From an uncultured Gammaproteobacteria bacterium (GTDB taxonomy: Bacteria; Pseudomonadota; Gammaproteobacteria; Pseudomonadales; Pseudohongiellaceae): 64,000 nucleotides of DNA. Positions 55,626 through 64,000 of the stretch are shown piece by piece. The stretch covers positions 1 to 64,000 of the forward strand of contig CAINTJ010000069.1 of the NCBI GenBank assembly GCA_903853385.1, written 5' to 3'. The notes under the pieces are model-generated. The model saw only the letters and a program-made list of their open reading frames with translations, ran no database searches and had not been told where the DNA came from. A program made the position numbers and the translations under genes. Position 1 is the stretch's first letter, and the number at the start of each line of letters is the position of its first letter.

Positions 55626-56993
55626 ATGATGTTTGCCCGCAAGTTGCTCGTTACCTCCATCCTGTGTGCCGTTTCGATTAATGCCTACGCCACCAATGGC
55701 TATTTCACCCATGGCCTCGGTGTCATCAACAAGGGCATGGCCGGTGCCGGTACTGCCACTCCCGAGGAAGCAATGGCGATTGCCAGCAATCCGGCTTCAG
55801 CAGTATTGCTGGGAGATTCATTCGAGGTGGGCATGTCCATCTTTTCGCCGCGCCGCGACTATAGCGCCTCCAACAGTCTTGCCAATGGCAACGGTGGCGC
55901 CTTTACCATCGCACCCGGCACTGTCACCAGCGGCAGCAACTATTTCCCAATTCCTTATATCGCCAAGACCTGGGCACTGGCGGATGAACGCGCGATTGGT
56001 TTGAGCTTGTATGGCCGCGGTGGCATGAACACCAATTACAGCGGCGGTGCCGCGCTGTTTGATCCCGATGGCCCCGGCCCGGCACCGGTGATGCGACTGG
56101 CCGGCCCCTATGGTGCCGGTCCGGCCGGCGTCGACCTGACACAGCTGTTTGCCGAAGTGGCCTATGCCGGCAAATTCAATGACAAACTGGCGTGGGGCGT
56201 CAGCGGCATCTTTGCCGCCCAAGCGTTCGCAGCCAAAGGCGTCAGCAGTTTCGCCCCCTATAGCATCACCTTTGCTGCCAGTGGCGGCCATACCATGCCG
56301 ACCCACATGAGCAACAATGGCCACGACCTGTCGAGCGGCTACGGCGCCAAAGTTGGTGTGCAGTGGCAACCACTCGATCACGTGCGTCTGGGGCTGAGCT
56401 ACCAGAGCCGCATCTTCATGTCGAAATTTGACGACTACAGTGACCTGTTTGCGACACAAGGCGGCTTCAACATTCCGGAAAACATCCGCTTCGGCCTCAG
56501 CTGGGATTACAACACGCGCGTGACCCTGCATTACGACATGGATCACACCAACTACAGCAACGTTGAATCGGTCGGCAACCCGATCAGCAACATCTTCGGC
56601 TGCCCCACCGCCGGTGCCGGCGGCACCAACCTTGGCAACTGCCTGGGCGCCAACAATGGTGCCGGCTTCGGCTGGAACGATGTGACTGTGCACAAAATCG
56701 GCGTGTCCTGGCAGCCAGAGAGTTTGCCGCAGTGGACCCTGCGCGCCGGCTTCAGTCACGGCCAGCAGCCGATTGCTCCCTCGGAAGTGCTGTTCAATAT
56801 GCTGGCACCCGGCACAATCGAACGTCACTTCACGGTGGGCGGCACCTATAAAATGAACAGTGGTAAAAAATTCAGCATGATGCTGATGGTGGCGCCTGAA
56901 GGCAAAGTCAGTGGTGCCAACACCTTCGATCCCACCCAGCGCATTGAACTGAAAATGCATCAGTTCGAACTGGAATTTGCGCTGTCCTGGTAA
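55626..56993 (+). CDS. FadL/TodX-family outer-membrane channel
   Basis: 455 residues; a signal peptide ends NAYA and the mature N-terminus TNGYFTHGLGVINKGMAGAGTA is the FadL hatch region (NG-x-F and KGMAGAG). The barrel ends FELEFALSW with a terminal aromatic. These channels let fatty acids or aromatic hydrocarbons enter through a lateral opening. Divergent transcription from the AAHS-dioxygenase operon suggests that it is the outer-membrane step for the same aromatic compound. Confidence 0.88.
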   Translation: MMFARKLLVTSILCAVSINAYATNGYFTHGLGVINKGMAGAGTATPEEAMAIASNPASAVLLGDSFEVGMSIFSPRRDYSASNSLANGNGGAFTIAPGTVTSGSNYFPIPYIAKTWALADERAIGLSLYGRGGMNTNYSGGAALFDPDGPGPAPVMRLAGPYGAGPAGVDLTQLFAEVAYAGKFNDKLAWGVSGIFAAQAFAAKGVSSFAPYSITFAASGGHTMPTHMSNNGHDLSSGYGAKVGVQWQPLDHVRLGLSYQSRIFMSKFDDYSDLFATQGGFNIPENIRFGLSWDYNTRVTLHYDMDHTNYSNVESVGNPISNIFGCPTAGAGGTNLGNCLGANNGAGFGWNDVTVHKIGVSWQPESLPQWTLRAGFSHGQQPIAPSEVLFNMLAPGTIERHFTVGGTYKMNSGKKFSMMLMVAPEGKVSGANTFDPTQRIELKMHQFELEFALSW

Positions 56994-57039
56994 TGGCACT
57001 CATGCTGCCACGGATGGCGCCACTGCAAGCGCTCAGTGC

Positions 57040-58080
57040 CTAGCGCACCGTCACTTGCGCCGGCCCGGCCTGCAGCGAGCCGATCACGGCAGCCTGGTGG
57101 AAACCATCCGCCGTGAACGCCGCCAGTACTGCCTCTACACTGGCCGGCGCACAGCTCACCAGCAAGCCACCGCTGGTTTGCGGATCGCATAACAGCTGGC
57201 GCTGCCACAGGGCGATACCGGCATCCAGCATGATCACCTCGGCAAAGCTGGACCAATTGCGCTCTGCGGCCCCGGTCGCATAGCCGGCTTGTGCCAATTG
57301 CCACGCGCTGTCGATGAACGGTATCCGGTTGAACGCGAGCTGGGCCTGCAAGTGTGAGCCCCGACAGATTTCCAGCAAGTGACCGAGCAATGCAAAACCA
57401 GTGACGTCAGTCATGGCGTGGACGCCGGCGAGGCCGGCCAGCGCGGTGCCGGTGCGGTTGAGTTGCGTGGTGATATCGATCATCTGCCGGTAGCCGGCCT
57501 CTCCCAGTGCGCCTTGCTTGAGCGCCGCACTCATGACACCGATGCCTAGCGGTTTACTCAAGACCAGAACATCGCCCGCCTGCGCCTGATTGTTGCGTTT
57601 CACCTGATCAGGATGCACAAGGCCGAGCGCCACCAGGCCGTAAATGGGTTCCGGTGAGTCAATGGAATGGCCGCCGGCAATCGGTATGCCCACGGCTGTA
57701 CACACGGCCGCACCACCTGCCAGTATTTGCTGGATGGTGGTGACCGGCAGCTTGTTGATCGGCATGCCGACCACAGCCAGTGCCAGGATAGGCTGCCCGC
57801 CCATCGCGTAAATATCGGAGAGGGCATTGGTGGCAGCAATGCGGCCAAAGTCATAAGCGTCATCAACGATCGGCATAAAAAAATCGGTGGTCGCGATAAT
57901 GGCCTGGCTGTCATTCAAGCGGTACACCGCGGCATCGTCACTGGATTCCACCCCCACCAGCAAATTTGGAAACAGGCCGGCCTGCGGCAGCTCCGCCAAA
58001 ATCTGTGACAGCAGCTTGGGTGAGATTTTGCAGCCGCAGCCGCCGCCATGGGCGTACTGGGTAAGACGAATTTCACTCAT
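57040..58080 (-). CDS. selD: selenophosphate synthase
   Basis: 346 residues from ATG 58080 (AAAGG 7 nt before it). Residues GGGCGCK hold C15/C17, the catalytic Cys-Lys region; the usual Sec position is a Cys, so no selenocysteine is needed. ATTDFFMPIVDDAYDFGRIAATNALSDIYAMGG and the AIRS-like C-terminal half are complete. It makes selenophosphate from selenide and ATP. It sits 4 nt after mnmH in the same operon, so tRNA modification is one clear use. Confidence 0.95.
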   Translation of the reverse strand: MSEIRLTQYAHGGGCGCKISPKLLSQILAELPQAGLFPNLLVGVESSDDAAVYRLNDSQAIIATTDFFMPIVDDAYDFGRIAATNALSDIYAMGGQPILALAVVGMPINKLPVTTIQQILAGGAAVCTAVGIPIAGGHSIDSPEPIYGLVALGLVHPDQVKRNNQAQAGDVLVLSKPLGIGVMSAALKQGALGEAGYRQMIDITTQLNRTGTALAGLAGVHAMTDVTGFALLGHLLEICRGSHLQAQLAFNRIPFIDSAWQLAQAGYATGAAERNWSSFAEVIMLDAGIALWQRQLLCDPQTSGGLLVSCAPASVEAVLAAFTADGFHQAAVIGSLQAGPAQVTVR

Positions 58081-58084
58081 GGTT

Positions 58085-59140
58085 TTACCTTTCGTTACCA
58101 ATCAGGTTGGCCGCAGCTTGCTGCAGCGTGTCTGCATCCAGTGCAGGCAACTGCAGCACCTGCGCCTGCGGCAGCTGCGCAAAGCCGGCATCCGCCGAAC
58201 GCTGGTAGGCTGGATCATAATGCTGGGTTAACAGCGCTGCTACCAAGGGCTCCCACTCGCGCTGACTGGCCATCTCACACCAGCGCTCGATGACCACACG
58301 CCCGTGCAACGCGGTCAGCAGTGATAGCCGCTCACTCAACAGCTGCGGATTTTGCAGAAAATGCGCATAGTCATGCATCAGCAGGGCGACTCGCGCCTGC
58401 TGGGGCGCTTCAAGGCGTACACAAGCCGACGCACGCATGCGCTCATGCAAAGCGGCTGGCACATCCACAGCACCGATTTTGCGACTTTCCGCTTCAATAT
58501 AAACCGGGCGCTGTGGTGTAAAGCTGCTCAGTGCCTTCCACAGCCGCGTTTCAAAAGTCTTTTGTGAGGGTTGTGGCTGGCCTGGCAATTTGCCCAGCAG
58601 TGAGCCGCGATGCTGCGCCAGCTGTTCCAGATCCAGCACCTGCGCGCCTTGCACAGCCAGTGCTGCCAATAGACTGGTTTTGCCTGAACCGGTCGCCCCA
58701 TTGAGTACGCAAAACTCGAACTGAGCAGGCAAGATCGCCAGCGCAGCCAGCACCGAGCGGCGATAGCTTTGGTAACCGCCGTCCAGTTGGCTGGTTTTCC
58801 AGCCGATTTGCGCCAGAATGTGCGCCATGGCACCACTGCGCATGCCACCGCGCCAGCAATAGACCAACGGCCGCCAGCTTTTGGGCCGGTCACTGAACAC
58901 GGTTTCCACATGGTGGGCAATATTGCGCGCAATCAAGGCCGCGCCCTGTTTCTTGGCCGCAAATGGTGAGACTTGCTTGAACAAAGTGCCGACCCGCGCA
59001 CGCTCGTCATCGTTCAGCACCGGCACACTGATCGCAGCGGGCAGATGGTCATCGGCATATTCAGCTGGTGAGCGGACATCCAGGAGCTCGTCAAACGCGT
59101 TAAACGCTTGTGAAATTGCTATGGTGCTATAGGCAGGCAT
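58085..59140 (-). CDS. mnmH: tRNA 2-selenouridine synthase
   Basis: 351 residues from MPAYSTIAIS at 59140. The rhodanese domain (about 15-125) has the catalytic Cys in YCWRGGMRS. The P-loop domain has NGATGSGKTSLL. MnmH geranylates and then selenates the wobble 2-thiouridine of tRNAs for Lys, Glu and Gln, using the selenophosphate made by the next gene. Neither selA nor selB is in the window, so use of selenocysteine by this genome is not shown. Confidence 0.93.
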   Translation of the reverse strand: MPAYSTIAISQAFNAFDELLDVRSPAEYADDHLPAAISVPVLNDDERARVGTLFKQVSPFAAKKQGAALIARNIAHHVETVFSDRPKSWRPLVYCWRGGMRSGAMAHILAQIGWKTSQLDGGYQSYRRSVLAALAILPAQFEFCVLNGATGSGKTSLLAALAVQGAQVLDLEQLAQHRGSLLGKLPGQPQPSQKTFETRLWKALSSFTPQRPVYIEAESRKIGAVDVPAALHERMRASACVRLEAPQQARVALLMHDYAHFLQNPQLLSERLSLLTALHGRVVIERWCEMASQREWEPLVAALLTQHYDPAYQRSADAGFAQLPQAQVLQLPALDADTLQQAAANLIGNER

Positions 59141-59336
59141 CAGTATTGCAACGAAATCAGTTTGCACATGTTGTTAATCCGGACCTGGCAGTATGCTGGC
59201 GATCTGCGCCATGCTACCACCGCGCAGCCGGGAGTGATCCACACCGGTTGCGCTGCCAGTCCAGCTATGCTCCCATCCTGCCTGCTGTTTGCACTGAACC
59301 CTGCGGGGTTCGCCACAATGGATGCCGTAACTTTCC

Positions 59337-61874
59337 ATGATTGACAATGCCCTGCTCCGCCGCCTTCCTGCCACTGCCGATTGTTCAGGAGCAGAACTGC
59401 TTGACCGTTTTCTCGACTATGTCGCCGAACGCAAGCTTGCGCTGTATGCGGCACAGGAAGAGGCCATTCTGGAGCTGTTTGATGACAGAAACCTGATCCT
59501 CAATACGCCCACCGGCTCCGGCAAATCGCTGGTCGCCACCGCGCTGCATTTCAAATCGATGGCCCGCGGCCACCGCAGCGTTTATACCTGCCCGATCAAG
59601 GCACTGGTCAATGAAAAGTTTCTCGCGCTGTGCCGCGATTTCGGCCCCCACAATGTCGGCATCGCCACCGGTGATGCTACCGTCAACCGCGATGCGCCGA
59701 TCCTGTGCTGCACCGCCGAGATCCTCGCCAACGTGGCATTGGCACAGGGCGCCGACGCGCCGTTTCATGACGTCATCATGGATGAATTTCACTACTACTC
59801 CGACCATTCACGCGGTGTGGCCTGGCAGGTGCCGCTGCTGACAATGAGCAAAGCGCGCTTCCTGCTGATGTCCGCCACGCTGGGCTCGACTGCGCTGTTC
59901 GAACGCGAACTGACCCGGGTGACTGGCGCGGTGACGACGGTGGTAGCCTCCAGCACACGGCCAGTGCCCTTGCAGTTTCGCTACGAGGAAAAAGTCCCGC
60001 TGGAAACCACGGTCATGGAGCTGGTGGAAGCCAGACAAAGTCCCGTCTACGTCGTGCACTTTACGCAAAATGATGCGGCGGAAACCACCCAGAACCTGAT
60101 GAGCCAAAACTATTGCAATGCCGAAGAGAAAGCTGCGCTGGCCGAGGCATTGATCGGCGTGAAATTCAGCAGCCCCTATGGCAAGGATTTCAAACGCTTC
60201 CTGCGTCATGGCATTGGCCTGCATCATGCCGGCCTGTTGCCGAAATACCGGGTGCTGGTCGAACAACTGGCACAAAAAGGCTTGCTCAAAATCATCTGCG
60301 GCACCGACACACTCGGGGTCGGCGTCAACGTGCCCATTCGCACGGTGCTGCTGACCCGTTTGAGCAAATACAGCGGCGCCAAGGTGGCCACACTCACTGC
60401 CCGCGATTTCCATCAGATCAGCGGCCGCGCCGGCCGCAAGGGTTTTGACGACATCGGCTATGTCGTGTGCATGGCACCTGAGCATGTTATCGAAAATGCC
60501 AGGCTGGAAGCCAAGGCCGCCGGCGATCCCAAAAAAATGAAGAAGCTCGTCAAGCGCAAGCCACCCGACAAATTTGTCAGTTGGTCGGCAGAGACCTTTA
60601 CCAGATTGCAAACGGCACCGCCGGAGCCGCTGGTGTCACGCTTCGAAGTCAGCCATAGCATGCTGCTGCAGGTGCTGAGCCGCAAGGGCGACGGCTGCCG
60701 CGCGATGCAGCAGCTGGTCCGCGACAGCCATGAAACACCAACCCGCAAGAAAGCGCATGGCAAACGCGCCTGGCAACTGTTTCGCTCGCTGCTGGAACGC
60801 AGGATCATCGAAATAATTCCAAAAGCTGAGCGTATGCACGGCGGCAAGCTGCGCCTGAACATTGATCTGCAGCAGGACTTCTCGCTTAACCACGCCCTGT
60901 CGCTCTACCTGATTGATACGCTGGCGCTGCTGGAGGCCGACAGCCCCACCTATCCACTGGATGTGCTCACGCTGATCGAGGCCATCCTGGAAAATCCCGA
61001 CATTATTCTGCGCCGGCAACTGGACGCGCTCAAAACCGAGAAGATGGCCGAGATGAAACAGCAAGGCCTCGAGTATGAAGAGCGCATCGCCAAGCTGGAC
61101 GAGCTGGAATATCCCAAGCCGCAGAAAGAATTCATCTACAACACCTTCAATGCCTTCTCGCTACTGCACCCGTGGGTGGGCCAGGAGAACATCCGCCCCA
61201 AGAGCATCGTGCGCGAGATGGTAGAGAACTATGTGGACTTCGCCGGCTACATCAAACTCTATGAGCTGGAGCGCAGTGAAGGCGTGCTGCTTCGCCACAT
61301 CGCCAGCGTGCATAAAGTGCTGGCGCAAACGGTGCCGCCCGCCTGCAAGAACGAAGACCTGCAGGAAATTGAAGACTGGCTGGCCGGCCTGTTGCGCGGC
61401 ACTGACAGCAGTTTGCTGGATGAATGGGAGCGCATGAAGAATCCCGACTGGCAGCCGGCACAGGACGACCTTGCGGCCGACCAGGCGCTGGCAGAAATCG
61501 ACATCACCAAAAACAAACGCGAGTTTACCGCGCTCATCCGTACCGAAATTTTCCACTTGCTGCGCTCACTGGCGGCTGGCAGATACGAGGCGGCGGCCGC
61601 GCTGGTGCCGCCGTGGACTGAAACCGAGCTTTTGCATTTGACTGAAGCGTATTACCAGGCACACGCGCGCATCTTGCTGGATCCGGAAGCGCGCAATCAC
61701 AAGCACACCTACATCACCCCCGACGATGACACCGGCGTGTGGACCATTGCGCAAGTGCTGGTGGATCCGGAAGGTCTCAACGACTGGCAAGCAAGCTTCA
61801 CGGTGGATAAAACGCTGGCCCGCCAAGAGGGCAAGCCAACCCTGCAGCTGATCAGTCTGGCGCCGATTGTTTGA
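59337..61874 (+). CDS. DUF3516 DEAD/DEAH-box helicase (Ski2-like)
   Basis: 845 residues. Walker A is [12 protein letters not shown], motif Ib region is CTAEILAN, Walker B is DEFH in [11 protein letters not shown], motif III is LMSATLG, and motif VI is [14 protein letters not shown]. The second RecA domain has [11 protein letters not shown] and [12 protein letters not shown]. The C-terminal ~400 residues are the DUF3516 extension. It resembles Ski2/Lhr-type RNA or DNA helicases; a bacterial role is not well defined. The gene has its own ~170-bp upstream gap and is divergent from mnmH. Confidence 0.9.
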   Translation: MIDNALLRRLPATADCSGAELLDRFLDYVAERKLALYAAQEEAILELFDDRNLILNTPTGSGKSLVATALHFKSMARGHRSVYTCPIKALVNEKFLALCRDFGPHNVGIATGDATVNRDAPILCCTAEILANVALAQGADAPFHDVIMDEFHYYSDHSRGVAWQVPLLTMSKARFLLMSATLGSTALFERELTRVTGAVTTVVASSTRPVPLQFRYEEKVPLETTVMELVEARQSPVYVVHFTQNDAAETTQNLMSQNYCNAEEKAALAEALIGVKFSSPYGKDFKRFLRHGIGLHHAGLLPKYRVLVEQLAQKGLLKIICGTDTLGVGVNVPIRTVLLTRLSKYSGAKVATLTARDFHQISGRAGRKGFDDIGYVVCMAPEHVIENARLEAKAAGDPKKMKKLVKRKPPDKFVSWSAETFTRLQTAPPEPLVSRFEVSHSMLLQVLSRKGDGCRAMQQLVRDSHETPTRKKAHGKRAWQLFRSLLERRIIEIIPKAERMHGGKLRLNIDLQQDFSLNHALSLYLIDTLALLEADSPTYPLDVLTLIEAILENPDIILRRQLDALKTEKMAEMKQQGLEYEERIAKLDELEYPKPQKEFIYNTFNAFSLLHPWVGQENIRPKSIVREMVENYVDFAGYIKLYELERSEGVLLRHIASVHKVLAQTVPPACKNEDLQEIEDWLAGLLRGTDSSLLDEWERMKNPDWQPAQDDLAADQALAEIDITKNKREFTALIRTEIFHLLRSLAAGRYEAAAALVPPWTETELLHLTEAYYQAHARILLDPEARNHKHTYITPDDDTGVWTIAQVLVDPEGLNDWQASFTVDKTLARQEGKPTLQLISLAPIV

Positions 61875-61924
61875 CCCCCGCGGGTTGCCTCTTGGTATTG
61901 CGGTCCGCTTGCTTACAGTTGTGA

Positions 61925-61996
61925 CTGGCCAGTGATGGCGCCAGCTATGTCACCGGAGAAACCTTGCTGGTGGACGGCGGTCTGACACAGGCGTAA
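61925..61996 (+). pseudogene. 3' remnant of a short-chain dehydrogenase (SDR) gene
   Basis: 23 codons encode LASDGASYVTGETLLVDGGL plus TQA and a stop, the diagnostic C-terminus of SDR oxidoreductases (SYVTGxxLxVDGG). A TGA lies directly upstream in frame and no further SDR sequence is found. The gene has been deleted down to its last 70 bases. Confidence 0.8.
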
Positions 61997-62115
61997 CGTC
62001 TGGCATGCTGCTGCCTGGCGCTAGTGCAGCTGGCATCAGCGCGCCCTCCAGGGATTTGTCGTAGTATCCACCAACCATATATGCACTCACTTTTACCACT
62101 GAGGGAGAAGTATCA

Positions 62116-63759
62116 ATGACGGCTGACCACAACTTTAAAGCTGCGCTGGATCGACGCGCCTTGATTCGAACTGCCGCCAGCGGCAGTGCTCTGCTGTGGT
62201 TAAGCAGCCTGTCGAGCGGACTATTGGCCCAGGATCTGCACCTGACCCAGCCTGGCAAGACCGTGAAAACAAAGTACGGCGGAGTGCGAGGCGTGCTGCG
62301 GGATGGTGTACAGCAGTTCTGGAACCTGCAATATGGCGCACCTACCTCTGGCATTCGCCGTTTCCAGCCACCACAAGCACCCACTGCCTGGACTGGCGTA
62401 CAGGATCATTTCCAGGTTGGCACCCGCTGTTTCCAGCAGCCGGGCGCAGGTGAACCTGCGCCGGTAGTGTTGGCGATGAATCGGCTGGAGCCGGAAAGTG
62501 AAGATTGCTTGCGGCTTAACGTCTTCACGCCCGGCACCGACAACAAAGCGCGACCGGTGATGGTGTGGATGCATGGCGGCGGCTTCACGTCCGGCTCCGG
62601 CAACTACCTGATTTACGATGGCACTTACCTGGCCAAAAAAGAAGACGTGGTGGTGGTGTCGGTGACCCATCGCCTCAACATCTTCGGTTTTCTGCATCTG
62701 GCTGACCTGGGTGGCGAGCAATGGGCGGGAGCCACCAACGCTGGCATGCAGGATCTGGTGGCGGCCTTGCAGTGGGTTAAAGACAACATCGCCCAGTTCG
62801 GTGGCGACCCCGATCGCGTTACCATTTTTGGCCAATCGGGTGGCGGCAGCAAAACCACTACCTTGATGGCAATGCCTGCAGCCAAAGGCTTGTTTCATCG
62901 TGCCATCGCCCAAAGTGGCGCAGCGCTCAGAGGCATTACCGCATCGGATGCCAGCGCCGCTACCGAACGCTGGCTGGCCAGACTCAATATCAACAGCAAG
63001 CAACTGGAGCGCTTGCAGAGCCTGACACCGCAACAGATCCAGGAAGCACTCTATGCCCAGCCGGCTATTCCGGGCCTGGGTAGTGGGCCGGTGATTGATG
63101 GCAAGGTCATTCCCCGCCATCAGTGGGATCCGGCCGCGCCGGACTTCTCGGCCTCGGTGCCGCTGCTGGCCGGCTCGGTTGCTACCGAAAACGGCTGGCT
63201 GGGCCCGCCGCCGTTTGAACTGACGGACACCGAGTTGCTGTCGCTGTTCACGTCCGGCCTCGCCAACAAGGATACGAGCCAGGGCCAGCGCTTGCTCGAT
63301 CTTTATCGCAGCCACTATCCCCAATTGCGCAATCGTATGCTTTGGCTGACCGCTGAAGCGGACAATAGCCGGCGCCGCAACGCGCAACAGCTGAACACGC
63401 TGAAACATGCACAAGGCAAGGCCCCCTCGTGGCTTTATTACTTCAACTGGTTTTCCCCGGTGCACGACAACCGCATGGGTTCCTACCACACGCTTGATAT
63501 CCCGTTCGTGTTCAACAACGTGGATGTCGGCGCTTCGATGACCGGTGCCGGTAAGGAGCGGTACCAGCTGGCCCATGTAATGAGTGCCGCCTGGGCCGCC
63601 TTCGCCCGCACCGGCAATCCTGATCATGCCGACATGCCGCACTGGCCAGCCTTCAACCCGACCGACTATCCGACCATGGTGTTTGGCAATGAAGTGGCCT
63701 TGCGCCTGGATCCTAACCGGGACGAACGGCTGGCGCTGGCAGCTTTGCCCAAAGCATAA
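62116..63759 (+). CDS. exported type-B carboxylesterase
   Basis: 547 residues after a good GGGAGAAG site. The N-terminus (DRRALIRTAASGSALLWL) is a Tat-like signal. The esterase domain has VMVWMHGGGFTSGSG (oxyanion hole), SEDCLRLNVFTP, the nucleophile Ser in IFGQSGGGSK, and the His near GSYHTLDIPFVFNN. Relatives hydrolyse p-nitrobenzyl, cocaine-like and phthalate-type esters. With the aromatic genes upstream it could release an aromatic acid or alcohol outside the cell, but it is 8 kb away and need not be coregulated. Confidence 0.9.
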   Translation: MTADHNFKAALDRRALIRTAASGSALLWLSSLSSGLLAQDLHLTQPGKTVKTKYGGVRGVLRDGVQQFWNLQYGAPTSGIRRFQPPQAPTAWTGVQDHFQVGTRCFQQPGAGEPAPVVLAMNRLEPESEDCLRLNVFTPGTDNKARPVMVWMHGGGFTSGSGNYLIYDGTYLAKKEDVVVVSVTHRLNIFGFLHLADLGGEQWAGATNAGMQDLVAALQWVKDNIAQFGGDPDRVTIFGQSGGGSKTTTLMAMPAAKGLFHRAIAQSGAALRGITASDASAATERWLARLNINSKQLERLQSLTPQQIQEALYAQPAIPGLGSGPVIDGKVIPRHQWDPAAPDFSASVPLLAGSVATENGWLGPPPFELTDTELLSLFTSGLANKDTSQGQRLLDLYRSHYPQLRNRMLWLTAEADNSRRRNAQQLNTLKHAQGKAPSWLYYFNWFSPVHDNRMGSYHTLDIPFVFNNVDVGASMTGAGKERYQLAHVMSAAWAAFARTGNPDHADMPHWPAFNPTDYPTMVFGNEVALRLDPNRDERLALAALPKA

Positions 63760-63840
63760 CAGCAGGGCAGGAAGCAATGGCCAAGCCCTGTTGTGGGGTG
63801 TTATAAGTGGAACGTCAAGGTCAACATACCGGGAACCTGG

Positions 63841-64000
63841 ATGAAAATAACAATTAAAAACTTCAAGTTCGCGCGTCTGGCCATGGCGACGGCATGCTTG
63901 CTAAGTGCGTCCGTGCTTGCGCAAAAAAATCCGCAGATTGATTTTGTCAGCGTGGGCCGGGGTGCACCGATGGCCGCCGACATCAACCAGTATGCATTTA
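63841..64000 (+). CDS. exported protein, 5' part only
   Basis: The ATG at 63841 opens a frame that runs off the window. It encodes a signal peptide (FARLAMATACLLSASVLAQ) and a mature start PQIDFVSVGRGAPMAADINQY. The fragment is too short to assign. It lies 81 nt after the carboxylesterase, on the same strand. Confidence 0.65.
   Translation, partial: MKITIKNFKFARLAMATACLLSASVLAQKNPQIDFVSVGRGAPMAADINQYAF

Noticed and set aside
62221-63777. 518-codon open frame antisense to the carboxylesterase
   Set aside because: It mirrors the codon pattern of a well-supported esterase gene, has no family motifs and no ribosome site; the same applies to long antisense frames at 46493-47800, 55818-56999 and 5779-6477.
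63762-63794. CAGCAGGGC...GCCCTGTTG inverted repeat after the carboxylesterase
   Set aside because: No T-run follows and the loop is long; it may be chance and was not called as a terminator.

Overview
This window looks like chromosomal DNA of a free-living Gram-negative gammaproteobacterium, probably an environmental or marine lineage near Pseudomonadales/Cellvibrionales. The reasons are a FabY-type ketosynthase, CysB, GreB, DinB, YbbA/YbbP, a TonB-dependent receptor, a FadL-type porin and many exported quinoprotein and cytochrome proteins. The species cannot be named from this sequence alone. All functional calls come from motifs and remembered family resemblance; no search was run.

Positions 1-20.8 kb are mostly core genome. 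In order: a truncated GT-C glycosyltransferase and cysB, divergent from a TauE/SafE permease; a remnant of a SnoaL-like gene; an operon of a beta-barrel-like protein, a cupredoxin and a class III nucleotide cyclase; dinB; greB; a GlxA-type AraC regulator; an HPF/RaiA-like ribosome factor; an M15 peptidase; fabY; class I fumarase; a tesA-like esterase; an orphan histidine kinase; and the ybbA-ybbP ABC pair.

Positions 20.85-22.3 kb hold a tRNA-Gln(CUG) gene. Its 3' part, from the anticodon stem to 10 bases past the CCA, recurs exactly 1.29 kb downstream. The two copies look like attL and attR of an eroded integrative element. What is left inside is a truncated TIR-domain gene, a small exported protein and a cluster of GTTCGG hexamers.

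Positions 22.4-55.6 kb form a catabolic and periplasmic redox region. It holds a ThuA-like protein, a TonB receptor operon (receptor, DUF6152 protein, lipoprotein), a PAS/HD-GYP protein, a tannase/MHETase-family esterase, two PQQ quinoproteins with haem domains at opposite ends, and two rearranged copies of a three-gene cassette (exported ankyrin protein, di-haem DUF1592-type protein, Tat-exported DUF1552 protein). It also holds protocatechuate 4,5-dioxygenase subunits (ligA, ligB), a terephthalate-dioxygenase-like alpha/beta pair with an AAHS transporter, and a FadL-type porin (55.6-57.0 kb). Together these suggest uptake of a hydrophobic or esterified aromatic, periplasmic ester hydrolysis and oxidation, import of the acid, ring dihydroxylation and meta cleavage. 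The ferredoxin reductase, diol dehydrogenase and lower-pathway genes are not in the window, so the substrate is an inference.

Positions 57-64 kb hold mnmH-selD (selenium modification of tRNA), a DUF3516 DEAD/DEAH helicase, an SDR gene remnant, a secreted type-B carboxylesterase and the start of another exported protein. Several genes are broken or remnant: SnoaL-like, the beta-barrel protein N-terminus, TIR, phospholipase D/cardiolipin synthase, the carboxymuconolactone-decarboxylase-family gene and SDR. The region has therefore been rearranged.
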